Assembly: GCA_025463925.1 (NCBI GenBank)
Contig: JAODBK010000015.1
Coordinates: 33,029 to 97,028 of the forward strand
Reading direction: 5' to 3'
DNA length: 64,000 nt
DNA from: Acidimicrobiales bacterium
GTDB taxonomy: Bacteria; Actinomycetota; Acidimicrobiia; Acidimicrobiales; AC-14
In this document: one piece after another, positions 25,896-33,542 of the stretch
Position numbering within the stretch: position 1 is the first letter of the stretch
How the letters are laid out: every line of letters starts with the position of its first letter
Translations under genes and position numbers: made by a program
The notes under the pieces: model-generated
Told to the model about the DNA's origin: nothing
Seen by the model: only the letters and a program-made list of their open reading frames with translations
The model's database searches: none

Positions 25896-28169
25896 ATGAC
25901 CGGCATCCCGAGGTCGGACGCGCCACTCGCCGATCTCGTGGCCGCAGCCGCGGCCGTGCGCGACCAGGCGCACGGCCGCCGGATCACGTGGTCGCCGAAG
26001 GTCTTCATCCCACTCACCCATCTCTGCCGGGACAAGTGCGGCTACTGCACGTTCGCCCAGCCCCCGGCCCGCGTCGTCGCGCCGTTCCTGGCGCCCGACG
26101 AGGTGCTCGCGATCGCGAAGGCCGGCGCCGATGCCGGGTGTCACGAAGCGCTGTTCACCCTCGGCGAGCGGCCCGAGCTGCGGTACCCGGCGGCCGCCGA
26201 GTGGCTGGCCGCCGCGGGTTACCCGTCCACGGTCGACTATCTCGTCGCGATGTGCCGGCTCGTGCTCGACGAGACCGGGCTGCTGCCGCACGCCAACGCC
26301 GGCGCGTTGCATCGGGCGGAGCTGGCGCAGCTCCGGGCCGTCGCGCCGTCACAGGGGATGATGCTCGAGAGCCTCGACCCCGACCTCGATTGCCATCGCG
26401 GCTCGCCCGACAAGACGCCGGCCCGCCGGCTGGCCACGCTCGAGTCGGCCGGCCGGCTCGGCATCCCCTTCACCACGGGCATCCTCGTCGGCATCGGCGA
26501 GTCGCGACAGTCGCGACTGATCGCCCTCGAGGCGATCGCGGCGAGCCATCGCGCCCATGGCCACGTCCAGGAGGTGATCGTCCAGAACTTCCTGCCGAAG
26601 CCCGGCACCGCGATGCACCTCGCGCCGGCGTGCCCGGACGACGAGTACCTGTGGTCGATCGCGGCCGCCCGCCTCGTCCTCCCGCCCGACGTCCACCTCC
26701 AGGCGCCGCCCAACCTGTCGGACGACTTCGGCGCGCTGCTGGACGCCGGCATCGACGACTGGGGCGGCGTCAGCCCGGTGACGCCGGACCACGTCAACCC
26801 CGAGCGGCCCTGGCCGGCGGTCGACCGCTTGCGGGCCGTCACCGAGGCGCGCGGGTTCGCGCTGGCGCCGCGGCTCACGATCTACCCGACGTTCGCGACG
26901 GCGCCGGCGCGGTGGCTCGATCCCGGGCTCCGGTTCGCAGTGCTCGATCGTTCCGACGCCGAAGGGCTGGCGCGCGAGCCGGGCGACACCTGGTACTCCG
27001 GCGCCGACGTCGAGCCACCGGCGCTCCTGCCGCGGCCGGCGGGCCCGACGGTCGGCGGCCCGGTCGCCGAAGTCCTCGACGGCGTGCTGCTCGGTCAGGA
27101 GCCGGGCGTCGACGAGCTCACCACGTTGTTCGCGGCGCGGGGCGCCGAGGTGGCGCTGGTCGCGGCGGTCGCCGACGAGATGCGGCGACAGACCGTGGGC
27201 GGCGCGGTGACGTGGGTCGCCAACCGCAACATCAACTACACCAACATCTGCACGTTCAAGTGCCGCTTCTGCGCCTTCTCGAAGGGCCCGCTCTCCCTCA
27301 ACCTGCGCGGCGACCCGTACCTGCTGGGCTTCGAGGAGATCCAGCGGCGCATCATCGAAGCGGTCGAGCTGGGCGCCACCGAGGTGTGCCTCCAGGGCGG
27401 CATCCATCCGGACTTCGACGGCGACTACTACATCGACGTGACGAAGGCGGTGCGCGACGTCTCGCCGGACATCCACATCCACGGCTTCACCGCGCTCGAA
27501 GTGACCGAAGGCGCCAAGCGGTTGGGCGAACCGCTGGCGGACTACCTGCGACGGTTGATGGCCGCCGGGCTCAAGACGCTCCCGGGCACCGCGGCCGAGA
27601 TCCTCGACGACGAGATCCGCCGCGACCTGTGCCCCGACAAGATCAACACCGAGGAATGGCTCGAGGCGCACCGCACCGCGCACTCGGTCGGGCTGCGTTC
27701 GAACATCACGATCATGTTCGGGTCCATCGAGCAGCCGGTGCACTGGGCGCGGCACCTGGTGCGCACCCGCCAGCTCCAGCGCGAGACGGGGGGTTTCACT
27801 GAGTTCGTCCCGCTGCCGTTCGTGCACATGGCGGCGCCGATCTACCTCCAACGCAAGGCGCGGCGGGGGCCGACCTTCCGCGAGTCGCTGCTGATGCACG
27901 CCGTGGCGCGGATCGCGTACCGCGGGCTCATCGACAACATCCAGACCTCGTGGGTGAAGATGGGCGTGTCCGGCGCCCGCCAAGCGCTCCTCGCCGGCGC
28001 CAACGACCTCGGCGGGACGCTGATGGACGAGAACATCAGCCGGGCCGCCGGCGCGAGCCACGGCCAGCGCATGGACGAAGCGGCGTTCGCCGGCCTGGTC
28101 GACGTGCTGCCCGACCGGTGGCTGGAGCAGCGCACGACGCTGTACGGCCGGGTCGAAGCGGTGTCCTGA
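25896..28169 (+). CDS. fbiC: FO synthase FbiC (CofG-CofH fusion), F420 biosynthesis
   Basis: Bifunctional radical-SAM enzyme of 757 residues that joins a ribitylaminouracil and tyrosine to form FO, the deazaflavin core of F420. The CofG half has C44-x3-C48-x2-C51 (CRDKCGYC) and the CofH half C452-x3-C456-x2-C459 (CTFKCRFC). SPDKTPARRLATLESAG and GGIHPDFDGDYYIDV are typical of each half. The ATG at 25896 gives normal length although the frame extends upstream into pgl. Its presence shows the organism makes F420; the other cofactor genes are not in this window. Confidence 0.96.
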   Translation: MTGIPRSDAPLADLVAAAAAVRDQAHGRRITWSPKVFIPLTHLCRDKCGYCTFAQPPARVVAPFLAPDEVLAIAKAGADAGCHEALFTLGERPELRYPAAAEWLAAAGYPSTVDYLVAMCRLVLDETGLLPHANAGALHRAELAQLRAVAPSQGMMLESLDPDLDCHRGSPDKTPARRLATLESAGRLGIPFTTGILVGIGESRQSRLIALEAIAASHRAHGHVQEVIVQNFLPKPGTAMHLAPACPDDEYLWSIAAARLVLPPDVHLQAPPNLSDDFGALLDAGIDDWGGVSPVTPDHVNPERPWPAVDRLRAVTEARGFALAPRLTIYPTFATAPARWLDPGLRFAVLDRSDAEGLAREPGDTWYSGADVEPPALLPRPAGPTVGGPVAEVLDGVLLGQEPGVDELTTLFAARGAEVALVAAVADEMRRQTVGGAVTWVANRNINYTNICTFKCRFCAFSKGPLSLNLRGDPYLLGFEEIQRRIIEAVELGATEVCLQGGIHPDFDGDYYIDVTKAVRDVSPDIHIHGFTALEVTEGAKRLGEPLADYLRRLMAAGLKTLPGTAAEILDDEIRRDLCPDKINTEEWLEAHRTAHSVGLRSNITIMFGSIEQPVHWARHLVRTRQLQRETGGFTEFVPLPFVHMAAPIYLQRKARRGPTFRESLLMHAVARIAYRGLIDNIQTSWVKMGVSGARQALLAGANDLGGTLMDENISRAAGASHGQRMDEAAFAGLVDVLPDRWLEQRTTLYGRVEAVS

Positions 28170-28223
28170 TCGGGCCGGCCGTGGCCTTCCGCCGTCGCCA
28201 GTGGCAGGCCGCGGCCGATCCGG

Positions 28224-28433
28224 TCAGCTCACGCGCCGCTCACCCAGGAGCGGCGCGGCCTGCTGGGCGACGAGCAGCTCGATGTGCTCCGGTGACGCCT
28301 TCCTGACGCGGACCGCGTGCAGGATCACCGACCGCGGGCAGAGCACGGATGCCTCCAGCCACGCGGTCAGGAGCAGGAGCCCAGCAGCGAGGAGGAGGCA
28401 TGCGGGAACGAGCAGCACACTCCACCACGTCAT
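28224..28433 (-). CDS. Small membrane protein, unknown
   Basis: A protein of 69 residues with one strong hydrophobic segment (about 4-30, SVLLVPACLLLAAGLLLLTAWLEASVLCP), then a polar tail ending LLGERRVS. It starts at the ATG at 28433 with a GGGGAG run 7 nt upstream. It is divergent from the DUF2236 gene and not recognised. Coding is supported by the coherent membrane segment and ribosome site only. Confidence 0.5.
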   Translation of the reverse strand: MTWWSVLLVPACLLLAAGLLLLTAWLEASVLCPRSVILHAVRVRKASPEHIELLVAQQAAPLLGERRVS

Positions 28434-28465
28434 GCCCGCTCCCCTTCCCGATCCCCCACCAGGAC

Positions 28466-28471
28466 TAACGT
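28466..28471 (+). promoter_or_regulatory. Predicted -10 element of the DUF2236 gene
   Basis: TAACGT lies 6 nt before the GTG at 28478, fitting the leaderless pattern. Confidence 0.45.
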
Positions 28472-28477
28472 CGATCC

Positions 28478-29239
28478 GTGACCGGACGCGACGCCGGGCT
28501 GTTCCCGCCGGACGCGATCGTGCGCCGCGTCGACGCTGAAGCGATCCTCCTGCTCGGCGGCGGGCGGGCGCTGCTCATGCAGCTCGCCCACCCCAAGGTC
28601 GCCGCCGCGGTTGCCGAGCACAGCGGGTTCGCGTCGGACCCGTTCAGCCGACTGCGCCGGACGCTCGACGCCACCTTCACGATCGTCTTCGGCACCACCG
28701 ACCAGGCGGCGGAGACCGCGGCCGCGCTCAGGGCCGTGCACGACCGCGTCGCCGGTGTCGGGTACCACGCCAACGATCCCGAGCTGCTCATGTGGGTGCA
28801 CGCCACCCTCGTCGACACCGCCCTCCGCGTGCACCGGCGCTTTCTCGGGCCGCTCTCGCCGCTCGAGGCCGAGCGCTACTACGTCGAGTCGATGACGATC
28901 GCCGAGATCCTCGGCGTGCCCGCCGCACAGCAGCCGGTGGATCTGGCGGCGTTCCGGTCGTATGTGCGCGGGATGGTCGGCGCCCTGGAGGTCAGCGACG
29001 TCGCCCGGCGGCTGGCCCGCTCCGTCCTCCACCCGCGGTTGCCGCTCGGTCCGGCGTTCGAACCGGCGCTGGTCCTCGGCCGGCAACTGACGGTCGGGAT
29101 GCTGCCGGCGCCGCTGCGCGCCGGGTACGGCCTGTCCTGGGATCGGCCGCGACAGGCGGCGCTGGTGCTCGTCGGCGCGGCGTCGCGGCAGGTGCTCCCC
29201 CGCGTACCAGCGGTCCTCCGCCGGGTGCCGGCCGCGTAG
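28478..29239 (+). CDS. DUF2236 (MpaB-like oxygenase family) protein
   Basis: A protein of 253 residues with the DUF2236 pattern: EAILLLGGGRALLMQLAHPKVAAAV near the N-terminus, DPFSRLRRTLDATFTIVFGT, LLMWVHATLVDTALRVHRRF and ERYYVESMTIAEILGVP. Relatives include latex-clearing protein and MpaB-like haem oxygenases, where the histidines in these blocks bind haem. Substrate unknown; a haem-dependent oxidase role is inferred from the family. GTG start, likely leaderless. Confidence 0.85.
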   Translation: MTGRDAGLFPPDAIVRRVDAEAILLLGGGRALLMQLAHPKVAAAVAEHSGFASDPFSRLRRTLDATFTIVFGTTDQAAETAAALRAVHDRVAGVGYHANDPELLMWVHATLVDTALRVHRRFLGPLSPLEAERYYVESMTIAEILGVPAAQQPVDLAAFRSYVRGMVGALEVSDVARRLARSVLHPRLPLGPAFEPALVLGRQLTVGMLPAPLRAGYGLSWDRPRQAALVLVGAASRQVLPRVPAVLRRVPAA

Positions 29240-29248
29240 GCCCGGACG

Positions 29249-29440
29249 TCACTCCCACCACTCCTCGGGCAGCTTGCCTTCGATGGCGCGGATGTTGCGC
29301 CGGGCGCACTCGGGGCAGAGCCAATGCACGCGACCCTCCTCGACCGCGAACGACCATCCCTCCGGCGATCCCCCTTCGGGCGCGTCCGCCGTCGTGCCGC
29401 AGCGCGAGCAGCTCTCGGTCACCGATCGCCAGCGTCGCAT
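29249..29440 (-). CDS. Small zinc-ribbon-like protein
   Basis: A protein of 63 residues with two CxxC pairs (CSRC and CPEC) about 30 residues apart, the usual spacing of a zinc ribbon, and an acidic C-terminus ending PEEWWE. It is convergent with the DUF2236 gene (9-bp gap) and divergent from the LOG gene (14 bp). An in-frame GTG at 29422 would make a 57-residue protein. Function unknown; probably a nucleic-acid or protein adaptor. Confidence 0.6.
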   Translation of the reverse strand: MRRWRSVTESCSRCGTTADAPEGGSPEGWSFAVEEGRVHWLCPECARRNIRAIEGKLPEEWWE

Positions 29441-29441
29441 A

Positions 29442-29447
29442 TACGGT
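29442..29447 (+). promoter_or_regulatory. Predicted -10 element of the LOG-family gene
   Basis: TACGGT (preceded by TA, giving TATACGGT) lies 7 nt before the ATG at 29455, overlapping the 5' end of the divergent small gene. Confidence 0.45.
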
Positions 29448-29454
29448 GGCCCGG

Positions 29455-30591
29455 ATGACCGATCCGCTGCCGCGCTACCGCACCGGCGACGCCGACCTCG
29501 ACGCCCGACTCGTCGCGCTGCTCGACGCCATCGGCGCGACCGAGAACCGCGACCAGCTGTTCGAGATCCTCGTCTCCGTCGCCAAGCTCGGTCAGGACCA
29601 CACCGACCGCCTGAACCTGAAGATCACCAATGCCGCCCTGAACGAGATGGAGAACGCGTTCCGGGTCTTCGCGCCCCTGCGCGGGATTCCGAAGGTGACG
29701 ATCTTCGGCTCGGCGCGAACGTTGCCGACCGACCCGCTGTACCCGCAAGCTCGCGAGCTGGCGGCCGCGATCGCGGCCCGCGGCTGGATGGTCGTCACCG
29801 GCGCGGGTCCCGGCATCATGGAGGCAGCGTCGGAGGGCGCCGGGCTCGAGCACACCATCGGCGTCAACATCCGGCTGCCGTTCGAACAGGACGCCAACCC
29901 GTACATCGCCGACCCCCGCCTCGTCACCATGAAGTACTTCTTCACCCGCAAGCTCATGCTGATGAAGGAGTCCGCCGGCTTCGCGGTGCTTCCCGGCGGC
30001 GTCGGCACCCTCGACGAGACGTTCGAGTTGCTGACGCTCGTCCAGACCGGCAAGGCGGCGCCCGCCCCCATCGTCCTCGTCGACGTCCCGCACGGCACGT
30101 ACTGGCAGGCCTGGAACGACTTCATGATGGGCACGGTGGCCGATGGCGGGCTCATCTCGCGAGACGACTGTCACCTGTACCGGATCACCGACAGCGTCGA
30201 CGATGCAGTCGCCGAGATCATCGGCTTCTACCGCAACTACCACTCGATGCGGTACGTCGGGAACGTCCTCGTGTTGCGGCTGCGGGCCCAACCGACGCCC
30301 GAGGAGGTCGCGCGCCTGAACGAGGAGTTCGGCGACATCTGCGTGAGCGGTGGCATCGAGGTCGCCGGCCCGCGGCCGGCGGAGGTGCGGACGCGCGACC
30401 ACGTCGGCCTGCCCCGATTGGCGTTGCGCTTCGACCGGATGAGTCACGGCCGGCTCCGTGCGTTGATCGACGCCATCAACGCCCTCGACAGCGCACCACC
30501 CATCGCCGGGCCGGAGATCGACCGCGACGCGTTCGAGTCGGCCGGATCGCCGATGGAAGACGTCGAGGTGATGGACGACTCGGATTCCTAG
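29455..30591 (+). CDS. LOG-family protein (nucleotide 5'-monophosphate nucleosidase-like)
   Basis: A Rossmann protein of 378 residues with the LOG signature PGGVGTLDE and the upstream strand VTIFGSARTLPTDPLYPQARELAAAI; GAGPGIMEAASEGA contacts the nucleotide. Short LOG proteins (about 190 residues) release ribose 5-phosphate from AMP or cytokinin nucleotides. This one belongs to the longer group, with about 80 N-terminal and 100 C-terminal extra residues whose role is unknown. The stop overlaps the opposite gene's stop at a CTAG. Confidence 0.85.
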   Translation: MTDPLPRYRTGDADLDARLVALLDAIGATENRDQLFEILVSVAKLGQDHTDRLNLKITNAALNEMENAFRVFAPLRGIPKVTIFGSARTLPTDPLYPQARELAAAIAARGWMVVTGAGPGIMEAASEGAGLEHTIGVNIRLPFEQDANPYIADPRLVTMKYFFTRKLMLMKESAGFAVLPGGVGTLDETFELLTLVQTGKAAPAPIVLVDVPHGTYWQAWNDFMMGTVADGGLISRDDCHLYRITDSVDDAVAEIIGFYRNYHSMRYVGNVLVLRLRAQPTPEEVARLNEEFGDICVSGGIEVAGPRPAEVRTRDHVGLPRLALRFDRMSHGRLRALIDAINALDSAPPIAGPEIDRDAFESAGSPMEDVEVMDDSDS

Positions 30592-30785
30592 CCGTGGTCG
30601 GGCTCGGCGAGGATCGAGGCGGCCTTCTCGACCGCCCGCCGGGCACGGGTGAGGCGCTTCTCGTCCACCGGCAGCTCGGTGCCGCCGGCGTCGATCGATT
30701 CCCGGAGCCGGGCGATGGCGAGATCGGCCAACTCCTCGGCGATCACCTCGAGCCGCCGCCGCAACTCGTCGAACTCACCCGCCAC
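30588..30785 (-). CDS. Small helical protein downstream of glcF
   Basis: A protein of 65 residues, strongly helical and charged (FDELRRRLEVIAEELADLAIARLRESIDAGG, then KRLTRARRAVEKAASILAEPDHG). The GTG at 30785 overlaps the end of glcF by 11 bp, so it is probably translated with it. I do not recognise a family. Its heptad-like pattern suggests a coiled coil or a small partner protein. Confidence 0.6.
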   Translation of the reverse strand: MAGEFDELRRRLEVIAEELADLAIARLRESIDAGGTELPVDEKRLTRARRAVEKAASILAEPDHG

Positions 30786-31929
30786 CGCTGGTCCTCCCGA
30801 TCGCCTCGTCGATGAGCTCCATCGGGTGCCGGGCATCGATGCCGGCGGCTGCCAGGTGCAGCGCGCATCCCGGGTTCGCGCTCGCCACCACTGTCGCACC
30901 TGAACGGGCGATGGCGCCCAGCTTCCGGTCGCGGATCGCGCCGGCCATGTCCGGGTGGAAGCTCGCATAGGCGCCGCCGGCGCCGCAGCACAAGCCTTCG
31001 TCGTCGAGCTCGACGAGATCGGCGAACCGGGCCAGCACCGTGCGCACGTGCTGGTGGGCCTGCTGGACGTGCCGGAGGTGGCACGGGTCCTGCACCGCGA
31101 CCGGCGTTCCCAACCGACCGGTCGGGAGATGGTCGACGCGGCCGGCCAACCACTCGTGCACATCCTGCACGCGCGCCGAGAACGCCTCCGCCTCCCGGGT
31201 ACCCAGCAGGCGGCCGAAGTCCTTCATGGCGGCCCCGCATCCGGCCGAGCCGACGAGCACCGGGGCGTTGCCGGGCATCGCGGCCATCGTTCGGTCGGCG
31301 AACTCGCGTGCCGTTCGCGCCAACCCGGCATGGGCCGCGAGTGCGCCGCAGCACGCGGCGCCGCGGCCCGGCAGCATCACGCCGGCGCCGGCCGACCCCA
31401 GCACGCGGATCGTGGCCGCGTGCACCGGGCGCTGCCACGCGTCCATCACGCATCCGGTGTGGAGCCAGACGTCGGTGCCGGTCGACCGCAGGGGGCGGCG
31501 GCGGACGGGCAGCCGAGGCAGCCCGGCGCGCGCCGGGACGACACCCATCCGCTGCGCGACGGCAAGCGCCGACGATCCGGCGAGCAGCGTGCGATGGTGG
31601 CCGAGCAGCCGATGGCCCAACCGTCGCCACCACGGCTGGTACCGCGTCTGCTCGGCGAGGGTGTGGCGCGCACCTTCCATCAGCCGGCCGAACGGCACGG
31701 ACGACGGGCAGACCGCTTCGCACGCCCGGCACTGCACGCACAAGTCCATGTAGGCGGTGAACTCGTCGTCGAGCGGTGCGTCGTCGAAGTGCACGGCCCG
31801 CATGGCCGAGATGCGACCGCGGGGCGACGCCGTTTCCTCGCCGGTGACGCGGTAGGTCGGGCAGTGGGGCAGGCACAGACCGCACGACACGCACGCGACG
31901 AGCTCGTCATCGTCGACCGAGAGGCGCAT
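30775..31929 (-). CDS. glcF: Glycolate oxidase iron-sulfur subunit
   Basis: Electron-transfer subunit of 384 residues for the GlcDEF complex that oxidises glycolate (or lactate) at the membrane. It has two [4Fe-4S] motifs, CVSCGLCLPHCP and CVQCRACEAVCP, and two CCG-type domains (HTGCVMDAW, GAACCGALAAHAG; QDPCHLRHV, GLCCGAGGAYA) typical of heterodisulfide-reductase-like subunits. It follows the HTH gene by 12 nt, so in transcription order the operon is glcD-glcE-HTH-glcF-small gene. Confidence 0.9.
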   Translation of the reverse strand: MRLSVDDDELVACVSCGLCLPHCPTYRVTGEETASPRGRISAMRAVHFDDAPLDDEFTAYMDLCVQCRACEAVCPSSVPFGRLMEGARHTLAEQTRYQPWWRRLGHRLLGHHRTLLAGSSALAVAQRMGVVPARAGLPRLPVRRRPLRSTGTDVWLHTGCVMDAWQRPVHAATIRVLGSAGAGVMLPGRGAACCGALAAHAGLARTAREFADRTMAAMPGNAPVLVGSAGCGAAMKDFGRLLGTREAEAFSARVQDVHEWLAGRVDHLPTGRLGTPVAVQDPCHLRHVQQAHQHVRTVLARFADLVELDDEGLCCGAGGAYASFHPDMAGAIRDRKLGAIARSGATVVASANPGCALHLAAAGIDARHPMELIDEAIGRTSGGG

Positions 31930-31941
31930 GCGCGGGGTGCG

Positions 31942-32412
31942 CTACTTCCGGCGGAAGAGGCCGCCGCGCTTCTGCGCCTGTGCTTCCAGGTCGGCAACGC
32001 GCTGCTGCGCCGCGCTGAGCGCAGCTTCCACCTGCATGCGCCGGGCCCGCTCCTCGTCGAGCTCCTGGCGCACGAGACTCTCGGCGCGCCGGGTGATCTC
32101 CAACTGCCCTTCGATGCGCTGACCCACGGCGCTCGAGATCTTGTCGGCGAGCGTGTCGACGTCCATCGCGCCGTCGGAGCTGGCGCGCGCCCGGGTCCGC
32201 GTCGTGGTCGCCGCCCGAACTGCCGTCGGGCTCTCCTTCTTCCGCCGCTTGCGCTCCTCGTTCACGGCCTGTTGCGCGATGCGAACGGTTCCGTCGGTCG
32301 CGCGCTTGCCGGGCAGCTTCCCCTGCGTCACGAGCTGGCGGACCCGCCGCTCGCTGATGCCCAGGATGTTGGCCGCTTGGGCGGCTGAGTAGGTGTCGGT
32401 GGACCTCGCCAT
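31942..32412 (-). CDS. HTH (MerR/excisionase-like) DNA-binding protein with C-terminal coiled coil
   Basis: A protein of 156 residues. Residues about 8-45 form a winged-helix/excisionase-type HTH (YSAAQAANILGISERRVRQL, then VTQGKLPGKRATDGTVRI). The middle is basic and low-complexity (EERKRRKKE; RAATTTRTRARA). Residues about 90-150 form a long coiled coil (ITRRAESLVRQELDEERARR; QQRVADLEAQ). Its gene lies inside the glycolate oxidase operon, directly downstream of the TTCCGGAA array, so it is the obvious candidate binder. It could be an autoregulator, an operon regulator or a DNA-organising protein. TATGCT lies 7 nt before the ATG. Confidence 0.82.
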   Translation of the reverse strand: MARSTDTYSAAQAANILGISERRVRQLVTQGKLPGKRATDGTVRIAQQAVNEERKRRKKESPTAVRAATTTRTRARASSDGAMDVDTLADKISSAVGQRIEGQLEITRRAESLVRQELDEERARRMQVEAALSAAQQRVADLEAQAQKRGGLFRRK

Positions 32413-32419
32413 GCGCGGC

Positions 32420-32425
32420 AGCATA
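32420..32425 (-). promoter_or_regulatory. Predicted -10 element of the HTH gene
   Basis: TATGCT on the minus strand, 7 nt before the ATG at 32412. The first TTCCGGAA site (32447-32454) covers the expected -35 region, so binding there should affect this promoter. Confidence 0.45.
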
Positions 32426-32445
32426 GGCGAACTCCCCGGGAAGCG

Positions 32446-32635
32446 CTTCCGGAAGGAAATGACTGCCCTTCCGGCCGGCCGGGCTTCCGGGGGGAAGGAT
32501 TTCCGGACGGAAGGCCGCGGAAGTTCCGAGGCCCTTCCGGAAGGCTTCCGGAAACTTCCGCGGAAGGGTTCCGGAAGGGCTTCCGGAAATCGCCTTCGGC
32601 CACGGAGGGACGACGGCCGGGAAGCAGTTCCGGAA
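32446..32635. repeat. Array of TTCCGGAA palindromes upstream of the HTH gene
   Basis: Six perfect TTCCGGAA octamers start at 32447, 32535, 32546, 32569, 32581 and 32628. Related palindromes lie between them: CTTCC-N4-GGAAG (32484-32497), TTCCG-GA-CGGAA (32501-32512), CGGAA-G-TTCCG (32518-32528) and TTCCGCGGAA (32556-32565). Five consecutive centres (32538.5, 32549.5, 32560.5, 32572.5, 32584.5) are 11-12 bp apart, so the sites face one side of the helix. The stretch fills the 230-bp gap between glcE and the HTH gene and has no convincing coding frame. It may be an operator array, a centromere-like site or a folded palindromic repeat. Confidence 0.85.
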
Positions 32636-32642
32636 GGAAGGG

Positions 32643-33542
32643 TCAGGAAACGGCGCGACCGGGATTGAGCCGGCCGGTCGGGTCGAAGGCCGTCTTGAGA
32701 CGTTGCTGCACGACGAGCCGCGACTCGTCGACCGGCGCCGGTGGCGGGACGACCGGCGCGTGGACCACGCCCACGCCGATCTCGGCGATGAAGGGACCGG
32801 TCAGGTTCACCAGTGCCGAGGGGCGCGTCGACGAGCGCGTCCATGCCGGCGGCGGTTCGGGTGGACCGTCGACGGCGCGCCATGCCCCGATGCCGGACAA
32901 CGCGCGTTGTTGATCGACCACGTCGCCGGGCGCGCCTTCCAGGCAGACCCACGTCGTCCGGCCGTCCCAAAGGATCGAAGCCGGTCGGTAGAGCGCGCGC
33001 AACACGATCAACGGATCAGCATCTTCGGCGGCCAACCACACCGACCTCGCCGGCCGCGGGCGGCATCGCAGCACCACCTCGGCGAGGAAGCCGAGGGTGC
33101 CGAGTGAGCCGACGAGCACGCGGCAGAGATCGAATCCGCTGACGTTCTTCACCACCGGGCCGCCGGCCTTCACGAGCCGGCCGTTGGCGTTGACGAACCG
33201 TGCCTCGAGCAACGTGTCCCGCACGGGCCCGTGCCCGAGTCGCTTCACCGAGCTGTGGCCGACCGCGAGCAGACCACCGACGGTCGCACCGGGGCGGATC
33301 GGCATCACGGTGCACTGGCCGTGGCGCGCCAGCGCGGCGTCCAGCTCCTCGATCTGCGTGCCGGCGCGCACGCGCACCGTCAGCTCGGCCGGTTCGTGCT
33401 CGACCACGCCGGATGGCGCGACGACCTGGCGCGTCCCCGGGTGAGGGGCGCCGCCCACGTGCCACTCGGTGCGGCCGCCGACGACGGTGACCGGGCCGGC
33501 TCCGGCGCCACCGACCTCGCCCGCGAAGGCGTTCAGATCCAC
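32643..33542 (-). CDS. glcE: Glycolate oxidase FAD-binding subunit GlcE
   Basis: A shorter FAD-binding subunit of 299 residues homologous to the N-terminal part of GlcD. PCMH/FAD_binding_4 features: GTQIEELDAALARHGQCTVMP, GATVGGLLAVGHSSVKRLGHGPVRDTLL and VKNVSGFDLCRVLVGSLGTLGFLAEVVLRC. The GTG overlaps the glcD end by 10 bp. Middle partner of GlcD and GlcF. Confidence 0.9.
   Translation of the reverse strand: MDLNAFAGEVGGAGAGPVTVVGGRTEWHVGGAPHPGTRQVVAPSGVVEHEPAELTVRVRAGTQIEELDAALARHGQCTVMPIRPGATVGGLLAVGHSSVKRLGHGPVRDTLLEARFVNANGRLVKAGGPVVKNVSGFDLCRVLVGSLGTLGFLAEVVLRCRPRPARSVWLAAEDADPLIVLRALYRPASILWDGRTTWVCLEGAPGDVVDQQRALSGIGAWRAVDGPPEPPPAWTRSSTRPSALVNLTGPFIAEIGVGVVHAPVVPPPAPVDESRLVVQQRLKTAFDPTGRLNPGRAVS

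Noticed and set aside
32446..32635. The palindrome array as a CRISPR
   Set aside because: Repeats are 8-12 bp with no unique spacers of constant length and no cas genes nearby.
32328..32668. Open frames running through the TTCCGGAA array
   Set aside because: Their translations are repetitive reflections of the palindromes, lack any start signal and run into the neighbouring genes.
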